64,000 nucleotides of DNA, taken from positions 1,944,501-2,008,500 of the forward strand of contig JAYMNP010000001.1 of assembly GCA_036941025.1 (NCBI GenBank), read 5' to 3'. The stretch comes from Lachnospiraceae bacterium JLR.KK002 (GTDB lineage Bacteria > Bacillota > Clostridia > Lachnospirales > Lachnospiraceae). The notes beneath the pieces were generated by a model. The model was given only the letters and a program-made list of their open reading frames with translations, was not told where the DNA came from and ran no database searches. Every line of letters begins with the position of its first letter. Within the stretch, counting starts at the first letter, position 1. Both the position numbers and the translations under genes were made by a program. Shown piece after piece: positions 1 to 8,579 of the stretch.

Positions 1-189
1 CGTTACTATTTTTTCTGCTTCTTCATTGGCAATCTCAATGTCAAATTCTTCTTCCAGTCCCATAATAATCTGGAAAATATCCAGGGAATCCGCTCCCAGG
101 TCGTCTACAAAGGTAGTGTCCATTGTGATTTCTTCCACGTCAACGTTTAATACTTCCGCAATGATTTTTTTTAATTTTTCAAACTCCAT
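1..189 (-). CDS. acpP: Acyl carrier protein (3' end outside the window)
   Basis: Carries growing acyl chains for fatty-acid synthesis on a phosphopantetheine arm in the cytosol. The 63 visible residues start [16 protein letters not shown] and contain the phosphopantetheine attachment motif DLGADSLD, whose Ser is modified. The last ~12-15 residues lie beyond position 1. It starts 12 bases after the plsX stop, as in the usual plsX-acpP order, so it is almost certainly cotranscribed with plsX. Confidence 0.95.
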   Translation of the reverse strand, partial: MEFEKLKKIIAEVLNVDVEEITMDTTFVDDLGADSLDIFQIIMGLEEEFDIEIANEEAEKIVT

Positions 190-201
190 GATACTTCCTT
201 T

Positions 202-1221
202 CTACTCCTCCATAGGAGATGTTCCAATATTCTTCCTGATTTTCTCATTGATTTCCTGTTCCTTAAAAGTCACGCACTGAATAATGGCATTGGTTATTTC
301 TTTGGCTTTGGAACTTCCGTGAGTCTTGACTACCAGCCCGTTCAGTCCCAGCAGGGGCGCGCCGCCGTACTCCGTGGCGTCAAAAGCCTTCAATGTCTTT
401 TTCAGGGAAGGTTTCACCAGAAGGGCACCGATTTTGCTTCGGAAATTCTCCATCATTCCCTTTTTAATCACGCCTGTCAGCGCATTGCTTACGCCTTCAT
501 ACAGTTTCAGAATAACGTTTCCCACAAATGCCTCGCAGACGATGACATCCGCTTCCCCGTGAGGAATATCCCTTGCCTCAATGCTTCCCACAAAATTGAT
601 ATCCGGACAGTTTTTCAGCAGCGGAAAGGTTTCTTTCACCAGTGCATTTCCCTTTTCTTCTTCCGCACCGATATTGACAATGGCTACCCTGGGCCTGTTC
701 ACTCCCAGCACATTTTCCATATAAATGGAACCCATCTTCGCAAACTGAACCAGATGTGAAGCTCTGGCATCCACATTTGCACCGCAGTCAATCAGCAATG
801 ATACACCCTGTTCCGTGGGAATCAGCGGAGCCAGAGGAGGACGCTCCACGCCTTTGATTCTTCCGACAATTACCTGTCCGCCCACCAGAACGGCGCCGGA
901 ACTGCCTGCCGAAATAAATGCGTCCGCTTTCTTTTCCTTTACCATATTCATTCCCACTACGATGGAAGACTGTTTCTTCTTCCGAATGGCCATCACCGGA
1001 GGTTCTGCGGTCTCAATTACCTCTTCGGCATGAATCACTTCAATCTGTGAGCCGGAATAAGAATACCTGGCAAGTTCCTGCTTTATCACATCCTGCTGGC
1101 CTGTCAGATATATTTTGATATTTTTCCGCATTGCAACAGCATTTACCGCCCCTCTGACGATTTCCGCGGGCGCGTGATCCCCGCCCATGGCGTCTACTGC
1201 TACCTTTATCATTTCCTGCAT
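202..1221 (-). CDS. plsX: Phosphate acyltransferase PlsX
   Basis: Converts acyl-ACP plus phosphate to acyl-phosphate, the donor used by PlsY in membrane phospholipid synthesis. The protein is 339 residues, the normal length, and opens with IKVAVDAMGGDHAP, the family signature; the central VSLLIDCGANVD segment is also typical. The ATG at 1221 is preceded by AAGGAGG at 6 bases, which supports it over the internal ATG at 1212. It lies directly upstream of acpP. The rpmF neighbour found in most Firmicutes is separated here by a yesL-like gene and a terminator. Confidence 0.96.
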   Translation of the reverse strand: MQEMIKVAVDAMGGDHAPAEIVRGAVNAVAMRKNIKIYLTGQQDVIKQELARYSYSGSQIEVIHAEEVIETAEPPVMAIRKKKQSSIVVGMNMVKEKKADAFISAGSSGAVLVGGQVIVGRIKGVERPPLAPLIPTEQGVSLLIDCGANVDARASHLVQFAKMGSIYMENVLGVNRPRVAIVNIGAEEEKGNALVKETFPLLKNCPDINFVGSIEARDIPHGEADVIVCEAFVGNVILKLYEGVSNALTGVIKKGMMENFRSKIGALLVKPSLKKTLKAFDATEYGGAPLLGLNGLVVKTHGSSKAKEITNAIIQCVTFKEQEINEKIRKNIGTSPMEE

Positions 1222-1318
1222 GAAATTTCCTCCTTACGGTCTGCAGGCAGAATCTTTGCTATATTTTTCCTGTCTGCCGAATGCCTATTTAAGAATATAC
1301 TATAAGTATTAGGAGAAA

Positions 1319-1969
1319 TCAATATAAATCTTCTTTATATTTTTCATCTTCTGCCATTCGGTCTTCCTCGCTCATATATTTCCGGAAAATCCGCTCCAGA
1401 ATATAGCTCTGAATCCAGGTATAAACTGCGGGAAGCAGAAAAATCAGTATCGGCACCATATAGAAAACCAGCCCTGTCACCACAGCCAGAATCAGCATCA
1501 GAACCGTCATGGGCAAATGTACAATCACCATCAGAATGGCATTTTTCATGGACTGCTTTACGGAATTTTCAAAACGGGCCATATAGGGGAAGAGATAAGA
1601 AACCCATGCAAACCAGATGGCCATTCCCACTACGAAAAATACTGCCAGAGGCCCCAGAGGGCTTCCTTCTTTTGCGTAAAAATTCATGATATACAAATCC
1701 ACCCACAGCACGCCTCCGATAATCAGGGCAAGAATCCATACAATGGTGGTCTTTTTGAAATTATCCTTAAAAGCGCTGATATAATCCCGGAACAGATATC
1801 CCCGGTCGTGGCGCAGCACCTTATGCGTCGTATAGTACATGGCTGTGGACGCAGTTCCTATGGTAATTACAGGGATACAGCTTACCAAAAACAGCAGGCT
1901 CAGGCAGAGACAGTCCGTAAATTTGGATAAAGACCTCATGATACCGCTGTCCAGATTAAATAATTTCAT
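1319..1969 (-). CDS. YesL/DUF624-family membrane protein
   Basis: A 216-residue integral membrane protein with about five hydrophobic segments (residues roughly 18-45, 75-92, 105-128, 140-180). The YesL/DUF624 pattern is visible in the N-terminal block: Leu-Asp-Ser-Gly, then SLLFLVSCIPVITIGTA, then Tyr-Tyr and VLRHDRGYLFRDY. The biochemical role of the family is unknown; members often sit beside sugar ABC transporters, but here it sits between rpmF and plsX. It follows a clear terminator, so it probably has its own promoter. The family call is good; the function is not known. Confidence 0.8.
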   Translation of the reverse strand: MKLFNLDSGIMRSLSKFTDCLCLSLLFLVSCIPVITIGTASTAMYYTTHKVLRHDRGYLFRDYISAFKDNFKKTTIVWILALIIGGVLWVDLYIMNFYAKEGSPLGPLAVFFVVGMAIWFAWVSYLFPYMARFENSVKQSMKNAILMVIVHLPMTVLMLILAVVTGLVFYMVPILIFLLPAVYTWIQSYILERIFRKYMSEEDRMAEDEKYKEDLY

Positions 1970-2013
1970 TTCAAATTCCTCCTTTTCATAAAATCAGAAA
2001 ACTTCCTATAAGA

Positions 2014-2042
2014 CAAAAAGAGCCTTTCCATCCGGAAAGGCC
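2014..2042 (-). terminator. Rho-independent terminator after rpmF
   Basis: On the minus strand GCCTTTCC pairs with GGAAAGGC around a 4-base loop and is followed by CTTTTTG. It lies about 10 bases after the rpmF stop, so most yceD-rpmF transcripts should end before the yesL and plsX genes. Confidence 0.85.
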
Positions 2043-2052
2043 CTGCTGAATA

Positions 2053-2232
2053 TCAGTCCTGAGGAATAATCTCTTTCTTATTATAACTTCCACAGCTCTT
2101 GCAAACTCTGTGAGGCATCATTAATTCACCGCACTTGCTGCATTTTACTAAAGTCGGAGCAGTCATTTTCCAGTTTGCTCTTCTTCTGTCTCTTCTTCCT
2201 TTGGAAGATTTATTTTTTGGACATATAGACAT
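2053..2232 (-). CDS. rpmF: 50S ribosomal protein L32 (zinc-binding form)
   Basis: A 59-residue large-subunit ribosomal protein beginning MSICPKNKSSKGRRDRRR. Two CxxC pairs (KCSKC and CKSC) form the zinc ribbon, so this is the C+ paralog. The start is the ATG at 2232, which has AAGGAGG at 7 bases; an in-frame GTG at 2238 lies on top of the ribosome binding site and is rejected. The TGA of yceD lies inside the rpmF leader (2235-2237), indicating translational coupling. Confidence 0.96.
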   Translation of the reverse strand: MSICPKNKSSKGRRDRRRANWKMTAPTLVKCSKCGELMMPHRVCKSCGSYNKKEIIPQD

Positions 2233-2234
2233 GG

Positions 2235-2756
2235 TCACACCTCCTTAAATTTGTTAAAAATATCCTGGATTGCTGCCATTCTTGGATCCGGTTCTGTTTT
2301 CTGGCACTGACATTCTCTCAGGTTCAGATTAACTCCGCACCGTTTACAGATGCCTCTGCAATCTTCCCTGCACAGAACCTTCATTGGCCAGCTCACCAAA
2401 ATTTCTCCAAAAATAAGTTGATCCACATCCAGACTTGTTCCTGTCATATAGTCGGACTCATCCATGCCAGTTCCCGGACTGTCTTCGGTAAGATCCAGTT
2501 CCTTCTCTATGACCAGAGAAAACCTTCTCTCTACCTGCTCCAGACATCGGTCGCAGGGAATCGCAACTGTAATTTCCGTTTCTCCCTGAATCAACATTCT
2601 TCTGTTTTCCTCATTGGTAAACTTCATTACAAAAGGTGCTTTTCGTACAATGGGAAATTGTCCCAGTTTTGAATCAAAGGATCGTAATTCAATTTCCACC
2701 TGTTCTGACATTTCCCTGTTCTCACAGGAAATAACGTCCGTTAATTCTACTTTCAT
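2235..2756 (-). CDS. yceD: DUF177 / YceD-family protein
   Basis: A 173-residue cytosolic protein of the YceD (DUF177) family, which is encoded next to rpmF across bacteria and is linked to 23S rRNA/50S metabolism; the molecular role is unsettled. The C-terminal half carries the typical cysteine cluster, with CREDCRGICKRCGVNLN followed by CQC. The ATG at 2756 with GAGGAG 7 bases upstream gives the usual family length; the open frame extends 42 codons further without a ribosome binding site. Transcription starts from the strong promoter at 2854-2882. Confidence 0.9.
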   Translation of the reverse strand: MKVELTDVISCENREMSEQVEIELRSFDSKLGQFPIVRKAPFVMKFTNEENRRMLIQGETEITVAIPCDRCLEQVERRFSLVIEKELDLTEDSPGTGMDESDYMTGTSLDVDQLIFGEILVSWPMKVLCREDCRGICKRCGVNLNLRECQCQKTEPDPRMAAIQDIFNKFKEV

Positions 2757-2853
2757 GGCAGTCTCCTCATCCACACCCGGTATAATGTTGCCATTATACG
2801 CGCCGAAGTGCGCATAGATTACCATACCATGGACTGCGCAACAATCGTAGTAT

Positions 2854-2882
2854 ATTATAACTGCCAAATCCTGGTTTGTCAA
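2854..2882 (-). promoter_or_regulatory. Perfect consensus sigma-70/SigA promoter of yceD-rpmF
   Basis: On the minus strand TTGACA (2882-2877), exactly 17 bases, then TATAAT (2859-2854). Both hexamers match the consensus completely. It predicts initiation near 2847 and a leader of about 90 nt before the yceD ATG at 2756. Confidence 0.9.
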
Positions 2883-2924
2883 TCATTATTTTCATCCGGC
2901 AGGCGGTCTGCAGTCTGAGGGGCG

Positions 2925-2955
2925 CAGACTGAACTGTTACAGACTGAACTGTCAC
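2925..2955. repeat. Short tandem repeat downstream of ackA
   Basis: CAGACTGAACTGTTA is followed directly by CAGACTGAACTGTCA, two copies of a 15-bp unit in the ackA-yceD intergenic gap. No convincing terminator hairpin is visible here. Confidence 0.6.
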
Positions 2956-2967
2956 CGCAGCAGTTCT

Positions 2968-4158
2968 CTATTTCACCAGTGCCACCGTTTCACGTGCAAT
3001 GGCCAGTTCCTCATTGGTGGGCAGGCAGAGCACGGTTACTTTAGAATCCGGAGCGGAAATAACCTTTTCTTCTCCACGTATCTGATTTGCCTCGTCGTCC
3101 AGTTTAACGCCAAGATATCCCAGGTAATCACAGACGCCTTTTCTGGTGTCCGGTCCGTTTTCTCCCACTCCGGCAGTAAAGCAGATAACATCTACCCCGT
3201 TCATGGCTGCCACGTAAGAGCCTACGTATTTAGCCACCCGGTAAATATAGGTCTCCAGTGCCCGGATTCCTCCCCGGTCATTTTTTGCAGCCGCTGCCTC
3301 CAAATCCCGGAAATCACTGGAAATATGGGAAAGTCCCTGTACGCCGGATTTTTTATTCAAAACGGTCATAACGCCTTCCAGATCAATCTTCTCTTTCTTG
3401 GCCAGATATTCCATGGCCCCTGGGTCGATATCACCGGAACGGGTACCCATAATCAGACCTTCCAGCGGGGTCAGCCCCATGGAAGTATCCACTGATTTAC
3501 CATTTTTTACCGCACAGATGGAAGCACCGTTTCCAAGATGACAGACAATGGTTTTCAGTTCCCCATATGGTCTGCCGAGAATCTCCGCTGCTCTTTTGGA
3601 AACATAGCTGTGGGAGGTTCCATGGAATCCATACTTCCGCACACCGTATTTTTCGTAATAATCGTAATCAATCCCATAGAGATATGCTTTTTCCGGCATG
3701 GTCTGATGAAATGCGGTATCAAATACTCCAACCATAGGTACACCCGGCATCAGGTCCCGACATGCACGGACTCCGATTAAATTTGCCGGATTGTGAAGGG
3801 GCGCCAGATCGTTGCATTCTTCCACCACGTTCAGCACTTCTTCATTTAAAATTGTGGAACATGCAAATTTCTCTCCGCCATGCACCATCCGGTGGCCCAC
3901 TGCCCCGATTTCTCCAAGGCTCTTTAAGGCCCCTGTTCCGGGATTAACCAGTGCTTCCAGCACCATCTGGATTGCCTGTTTGTGGGTAGGCATATCCGCA
4001 TCTGTGATTTCTTTTTCCCCGCCTGCCTTCTGGTATACCAGTCTTCCGTCCAGACCAATTCTCTCACACAGACCTTTTGCCAGCACTTCTTCCGTATCAG
4101 AATTGATAACCTGATATTTCAGAGAAGAACTGCCGCAGTTAATTACCAGTACATTCAT
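2968..4158 (-). CDS. ackA: Acetate kinase
   Basis: Interconverts acetyl-phosphate + ADP and acetate + ATP, the energy-yielding step of acetate fermentation. It is 396 residues, full length, and starts MNVLVINCGSSSLKYQ, the acetate kinase signature 1. It also has GHRMVHGGEKF, FDTAFHQTMP, the GFHGTSH nucleotide segment and HLGNGAS. No pta gene is adjacent, unlike the usual pta-ackA pair. It is transcribed from the promoter at 4240-4268, back to back with the promoter of tmcAL. Confidence 0.97.
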   Translation of the reverse strand: MNVLVINCGSSSLKYQVINSDTEEVLAKGLCERIGLDGRLVYQKAGGEKEITDADMPTHKQAIQMVLEALVNPGTGALKSLGEIGAVGHRMVHGGEKFACSTILNEEVLNVVEECNDLAPLHNPANLIGVRACRDLMPGVPMVGVFDTAFHQTMPEKAYLYGIDYDYYEKYGVRKYGFHGTSHSYVSKRAAEILGRPYGELKTIVCHLGNGASICAVKNGKSVDTSMGLTPLEGLIMGTRSGDIDPGAMEYLAKKEKIDLEGVMTVLNKKSGVQGLSHISSDFRDLEAAAAKNDRGGIRALETYIYRVAKYVGSYVAAMNGVDVICFTAGVGENGPDTRKGVCDYLGYLGVKLDDEANQIRGEEKVISAPDSKVTVLCLPTNEELAIARETVALVK

Positions 4159-4239
4159 AATTTTCCCTCTTCTTTCTGACTATATTTCATTTCCTGTTCT
4201 GTTTCCTGACTTCTGCATATTGCTTCACTGTCTTTTTTC

Positions 4240-4268
4240 ATTATAAACCAATCCAATCCGGTATACAA
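4240..4268 (-). promoter_or_regulatory. ackA promoter
   Basis: On the minus strand TTGTAT (4268-4263), 17 bases, then TATAAT (4245-4240). It is divergent from the tmcAL promoter, whose -35 begins 19 bases away. Confidence 0.75.
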
Positions 4269-4286
4269 GGAGATTTTCCGAAAACA

Positions 4287-4315
4287 TTGATAATTCCCCC
4301 TGAAAAGCATATAAT
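4287..4315 (+). promoter_or_regulatory. tmcAL promoter
   Basis: TTGATA (4287-4292), 17 bases, TATAAT (4310-4315). Initiation is expected near 4322, giving a leader of about 25 nt before the ATG at 4347. Confidence 0.75.
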
Positions 4316-4346
4316 CTATACAGACAGAAAAACAGGGGGAACACTT

Positions 4347-5609
4347 ATGATTATTCCGGGAATTATTGCAGAATACAATCCTTTTCATCAGGGACATGCC
4401 TGGCAGATTCAGACTTTGAAAAAAAAGCTGCAGGCAGATTATATCATTATCGCCATGAGCGGAAATTTCGTACAGCGGGGCGTCCCCGCAATAACTGATA
4501 AATTCAGCCGGGCCCAAATGGCTTTAAACTGCGGTGCAGACCTGGTTCTGGAACTTCCGGTTCTCTATGCCGCCTCCAGCGCTGAATACTTCGCCAGGGG
4601 CGGCGTCTCTCTTCTGAACAGCACCGGTGTGGTTACTCATCTGGGCTTCGGAACAGAAACGGAACAGACAGGCTTTCTGCAAAAAGCTGCCTCCGGCCTG
4701 AACTGCCAGCCGGAAGCATTTCGGCTGGCCCTGCAGCTGGAATTAAAAAAGGGCCTTTCCTTCCCTGCTGCCCGGACTGCTGCTATAAAGCATTATTTTG
4801 ATACTCAAAATTATTATCTTCCTGAAAATGCGGAACAGATTCTTTCTTCCCCAAACAACATTCTGGCAGTTGAATACCTGAGAGCCCTGGAATATTATCA
4901 TTCTCCAATCCTTCCCTGTCCCGTTCTGCGCCGGGGCGCCGGCTACCACGACACGTCTCTGAGGGGAGGTTTCTGCTCTGCTTCCGCCATCCGTGCCTGT
5001 TTCAAAAACGACGCCCCATCTTCTTCTCCTGGCGGCAGCTTTTTGGAAAAACTGCCGCCAGGCTCCATACCGGAACCTGCACTGGAAGTATTGAGACAGT
5101 ATCCCCACCCCTTTTTATGGGAAGATGATTTCTCCATGCTTCTTCACTACAAACTGCTCACAGAATCTGAGGAACATCTGGCCCGCTATGCAGATGCTTC
5201 TCCGAACCTTGTCCGCCGGATAAAGAAGGAAATCAGCGAATTTCGCTCCTGGAGCAGTTTCTGTGAAATCATGAAAACAAAAAATATCACATTCAGCCGC
5301 CTGAGCCGCCTGTTTCTGCATATACTGCTGGAAATTTATCAGGAAGATTACCGGTCATTCCCGGAACCTTCCTTTCTGCGGGTACTTGGCTTTCGCAAAA
5401 ACGCCGCTCCCCTGCTCGCCGCCATAGAAAACAGCAGTTTCCTTCCTCTGGTTACCAGTCCTGCCCGGATGGAGCAGACGCTCCCGGTCTCCGCCCGCCG
5501 CCTTCTGGCATATGATTTAAAATCTTCGGAACTGTATCGTATCGGACTTGCCTCCAGAGGAGACAACAGCCTGAAAAACGATTACCGGCAGCCCGTGATT
5601 ACTGTTTAA
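4347..5609 (+). CDS. tmcAL: tRNA(Met) cytidine acetate ligase TmcAL (YlbM family)
   Basis: Forms N4-acetylcytidine at the wobble base of elongator tRNA-Met using acetate and ATP. The 420-residue protein begins MIIPGIIAEYNPFHQGH, with the nucleotidyltransferase HxGH-type motif FHQGH and the conserved AMSGNFVQRG segment. The ATG at 4347 has AGGGGGA upstream; the open frame reaches back 20 codons but that stretch contains the promoter. It is divergent from ackA, whose product makes or consumes acetate. The stop codon overlaps that of the convergent purH-like gene by 4 bases. Confidence 0.9.
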   Translation: MIIPGIIAEYNPFHQGHAWQIQTLKKKLQADYIIIAMSGNFVQRGVPAITDKFSRAQMALNCGADLVLELPVLYAASSAEYFARGGVSLLNSTGVVTHLGFGTETEQTGFLQKAASGLNCQPEAFRLALQLELKKGLSFPAARTAAIKHYFDTQNYYLPENAEQILSSPNNILAVEYLRALEYYHSPILPCPVLRRGAGYHDTSLRGGFCSASAIRACFKNDAPSSSPGGSFLEKLPPGSIPEPALEVLRQYPHPFLWEDDFSMLLHYKLLTESEEHLARYADASPNLVRRIKKEISEFRSWSSFCEIMKTKNITFSRLSRLFLHILLEIYQEDYRSFPEPSFLRVLGFRKNAAPLLAAIENSSFLPLVTSPARMEQTLPVSARRLLAYDLKSSELYRIGLASRGDNSLKNDYRQPVITV

Positions 5610-6784
5610 TGATGGAACAGGCGGATTCCGGTGAAGCACATGGCCATATGGTATTTATTACAGGTCGCAATCACATGGTCATCACGGATAGAGCCCCCTG
5701 GCTCTGCCACATAAACCACACCGCTCCTGTGAGCCCGCTCAATATTATCGCCAAAGGGGAAAAAGGCATCCGAGCCAAGTGATACATCCGTCATCTCATC
5801 CAGCCACCGGCGCTTTTCCTCCTGGGTGAATACTTCCGGCTTCACTTTGAAAATCTTTTCCCAGGCGCCCTCTGCCAGAACGTCCATGTAATCTTCCCCA
5901 ATGTACAAATCTATGGCGTTATCTCTGTCCGCCCGGCCTATGCCGTCTGCAAACTGCAGTTCCAGCACTTTCGGAGCCTGGCGCAGGAACCAGTTATCCG
6001 CCTTCTGTCCGGCCAGTCTGGTACAGTGGATTCTGGATTGCTGACCGGCCCCAATCCCAATCGCCTGTCCGCCCTTTGCATAACATACGGAATTAGACTG
6101 GGTATATTTCAGAGTAATCATTGCAATAGCCAGATCTATTTTAGCTGATTCCGGAATTTCCTGATTCTCGGTCACCACATTGCTGAAAAAGTCACTGTCA
6201 ATTTTCAGTTCATTTCTTCCCTGTTCAAAGGTAATGCCAAAGACTTCCTTATGTTCCACCGGATCAGGCACATAATCCGCATCAATCTCAATTACATTGT
6301 AATTTCCCTTTTTCTTGGCTTTCAAAATTTCCAGTGCCTCCGGCTCATATCCTGGGGCAATTACTCCATCGGAAACCTCACGCTTAATAATTTTCGCAGT
6401 AGCCTCATCGCACACATCGGACAGAGAAATAAAATCACCAAAGGAAGACATACGGTCTGCACCTCTGGCCCTGGCATAGGCATTTGCAAGAGGGGTGAAT
6501 TCCATCTCCATATCGTCCACCCAGTAAATTTTCTTCTCTACCTCTGTGAGAGGAAGCCCTGCTGCCGCTCCCGCCGGAGAAACATGTTTAAAAGATGCGG
6601 CTGCCGGAAGTCCCGTTGCTTCCTTCAGTTCTTTTACAAGCTGCCATCCGTTAAAGGCATCCAGAAAATTAATATAGCCCGGCTTTCCATTTAATACCTT
6701 AATGGGAAGCTCGCCTTTTTCCATATAAATTCTGGACGGTTTCTGATTGGGGTTACATCCGTATTTCAGTTCTAATTCCTGCAT
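5606..6784 (-). CDS. Stand-alone AICAR formyltransferase (PurH N-terminal cyclohydrolase domain absent)
   Basis: Catalyses transfer of the formyl group from 10-formyl-THF to AICAR, giving FAICAR in purine synthesis. The 392-residue protein matches the formyltransferase half of PurH: ELELKYGCNPNQKPSRIY, then AASFKHVSPAGAA with the Lys-His pair, then SNSVCYAKGGQAIGIGAGQQ and SDAFFPFGDNI. The IMP cyclohydrolase domain of ordinary PurH is missing and is supplied by the gene just upstream. The ATG at 6784 has GGAGG at 5 bases, so the ATG 12 bases further up is not used. Confidence 0.92.
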   Translation of the reverse strand: MQELELKYGCNPNQKPSRIYMEKGELPIKVLNGKPGYINFLDAFNGWQLVKELKEATGLPAAASFKHVSPAGAAAGLPLTEVEKKIYWVDDMEMEFTPLANAYARARGADRMSSFGDFISLSDVCDEATAKIIKREVSDGVIAPGYEPEALEILKAKKKGNYNVIEIDADYVPDPVEHKEVFGITFEQGRNELKIDSDFFSNVVTENQEIPESAKIDLAIAMITLKYTQSNSVCYAKGGQAIGIGAGQQSRIHCTRLAGQKADNWFLRQAPKVLELQFADGIGRADRDNAIDLYIGEDYMDVLAEGAWEKIFKVKPEVFTQEEKRRWLDEMTDVSLGSDAFFPFGDNIERAHRSGVVYVAEPGGSIRDDHVIATCNKYHMAMCFTGIRLFHH

Positions 6785-6804
6785 AATATCCTCCATAAAT
6801 AGAC

Positions 6805-7518
6805 TTATCTGTTCTTATTAATAATTCTGGACTCATAAGTTCCTGTTTCCAAATCAATGTAGCGCACAAACAGAGAGACTTTGTTCTCCTCATTCAGACT
6901 AACCCATATTCTCTCTGCAAACTCATCCGGACTGCCTTCTATCTTCACCAGTTTGGGTTCTCCTTCAAAGCTGGGCAGAGGGTTGCCGTCCCCCTGATAG
7001 GTATGTATAAAATGTCCTTCTCCTTTTGCAGGATTTTCATAAGCAAAGGTATAGCGGTTACAGGAATCGGGACTGCCATGATTACTTTTCAGAATTGACA
7101 TGGCATAGTTATAACTTCCCTTCTCCACATGCATGATGCCGGAAATACGCGGGGTATAATTGGGGGCATCCGGCTCAAATTCCCTGGTACGCAATGCCTG
7201 CTCAAAGGTCTGCTGTTTGTCCATCAGTTCATAAATGGTATCTGTCTGGTCACCGTTCGTTACAATGGTCTTATTGCCCAGCACTCTTACCGGTACATAA
7301 ATAATCAGGCTGGGGTCGCTTAATTTCGACGAATCGAAAGCCTGGGTGCGAATTCCTTCCCCTTCTTCTACGAAAATGCGGTTTCTGCTGTTCTCACTTC
7401 TTCCCATTATGAAATAAGCAGCGACCGCATACCTGCCATCTTTGGACCTGCCGATTACAATTCCCCTTCCCGGATATGAATTATTCTTTAATTCTGTTTC
7501 CAATGATAATATGTTCAT
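6805..7518 (-). CDS. purO: IMP cyclohydrolase, PurO-like
   Basis: Closes the ring of FAICAR to IMP, the last step of de novo purine synthesis. The 237-residue protein matches the archaeal-type IMP cyclohydrolase family: N-terminal LKNNSYPGRGIVIGRS, then AAYFIMGRSENSRNR, then SNHGSPDSCNRYTFAYENP. It ends 20 bases before the start of the stand-alone formyltransferase, so the two replace a fused PurH as a two-gene operon. The call rests on family recognition and context. Confidence 0.88.
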   Translation of the reverse strand: MNILSLETELKNNSYPGRGIVIGRSKDGRYAVAAYFIMGRSENSRNRIFVEEGEGIRTQAFDSSKLSDPSLIIYVPVRVLGNKTIVTNGDQTDTIYELMDKQQTFEQALRTREFEPDAPNYTPRISGIMHVEKGSYNYAMSILKSNHGSPDSCNRYTFAYENPAKGEGHFIHTYQGDGNPLPSFEGEPKLVKIEGSPDEFAERIWVSLNEENKVSLFVRYIDLETGTYESRIINKNR

Positions 7519-7597
7519 TCCTGATATCCTCCTTATCCTAATATCTTTGTCTATTCTACCATGGCCTGTTTTCTGTTACAAGTAAAAAGAACACAAC

Positions 7598-7640
7598 AAA
7601 AAGAGGGTTCTGCAAAACCATTCATTCCGCAGCACCCTCT
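7598..7640 (-). terminator. Terminator of cheV
   Basis: On the minus strand AGAGGGTGCTGC pairs with GCAGAACCCTCT (one mismatch region) around a ~14-base loop and is followed by TTTTTG. It lies just after the cheV stop. Confidence 0.8.
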
Positions 7641-7649
7641 GTAATTCTG

Positions 7650-8579
7650 TTATCCGTTCGCCTTCTGAGCCAGCGCTTCTTTTCTCTTATCCAGAAGGTC
7701 ATCAATCGCGCTTACCAGTTTGCCAATCTCCGGTTTGGTCAACTGAGCGTCCGCTCCCAGCATCTCGCCCTTACGCCGCATTTCTTCATTTACCAGAGAT
7801 GAGAAAATAACAACCGGAATGTGCTTTAATTCATCATCTTCCTTAATCAGCTTCGTCAGACGGTGTCCGTCCATCAGAGGCATCTCAATATCGGTAATTA
7901 CCATATGTACCTTATCATCCAGGTCACCGGATTTGCGGAACTCACTCAGCCGATCCCACAGTTCCTGACCATTGCTGTTGACAATCAGTTTGGTATAACC
8001 GGATTTCTTCAGACAGTCTGTAATCAGTTTGGACAGCAGCGGCGAATCCTCTGCCACCATAATCGGGGAATCGCTTCTGTTCCGTTCTTCCAGTGCATCA
8101 ATGTCAGATACCTGTAAACCGGTCTCCGGACTGATATCTGTTACAATCTTCTCAAAGTCAAGAATAACAACCAGACGGTCTTCCAGTTTAATCACACCTG
8201 TGGATACACCGCTTTCTTCCACGTTAATGGTAGAATCCGGCTTGATAATATCTGCCCAGGAAAGTCTGTGTATTCCGCACACCTCATCCACATGAAAAGC
8301 AATATTCAGCTTGTTAAAATTGGTAATAATAAATAATCCGTTCCTGTCAATATCTGGAAGCCCCAGACAATTACGCAGATTAATAACTGTAATCATGGTA
8401 TCTCTCGGCATAAATATACCTTCCACACTTGGATGTGCATTAGGAATCGGAGTAACCGGCTGATAAGTTAAAATCTCCCGAATTTTCGCCACATTAATAC
8501 CGTAATGATTTCCAGCTAATGTAAATTCCAGTACCTCCAGCTCATTTGTGCCATTCTCCAAAAGAATATTTGTATCCAT
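7650..8579 (-). CDS. cheV: Chemotaxis protein CheV (CheW-REC)
   Basis: Couples chemoreceptors to CheA and tunes the response by phosphorylation. The 309-residue protein has an N-terminal CheW-like domain (about 13-150, with VAKIREILTYQPVTPIPN) and a C-terminal receiver domain (about 172-297). The receiver has the acidic pocket in VAEDSP, the phospho-acceptor Asp in ITDIEMPLMDG and the conserved Lys in LTKPE. It is monocistronic, with an extended -10 promoter, a structured leader and its own terminator. It implies the host is or descends from a motile strain, though no other motility gene is in the window. Confidence 0.95.
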   Translation of the reverse strand: MDTNILLENGTNELEVLEFTLAGNHYGINVAKIREILTYQPVTPIPNAHPSVEGIFMPRDTMITVINLRNCLGLPDIDRNGLFIITNFNKLNIAFHVDEVCGIHRLSWADIIKPDSTINVEESGVSTGVIKLEDRLVVILDFEKIVTDISPETGLQVSDIDALEERNRSDSPIMVAEDSPLLSKLITDCLKKSGYTKLIVNSNGQELWDRLSEFRKSGDLDDKVHMVITDIEMPLMDGHRLTKLIKEDDELKHIPVVIFSSLVNEEMRRKGEMLGADAQLTKPEIGKLVSAIDDLLDKRKEALAQKANG

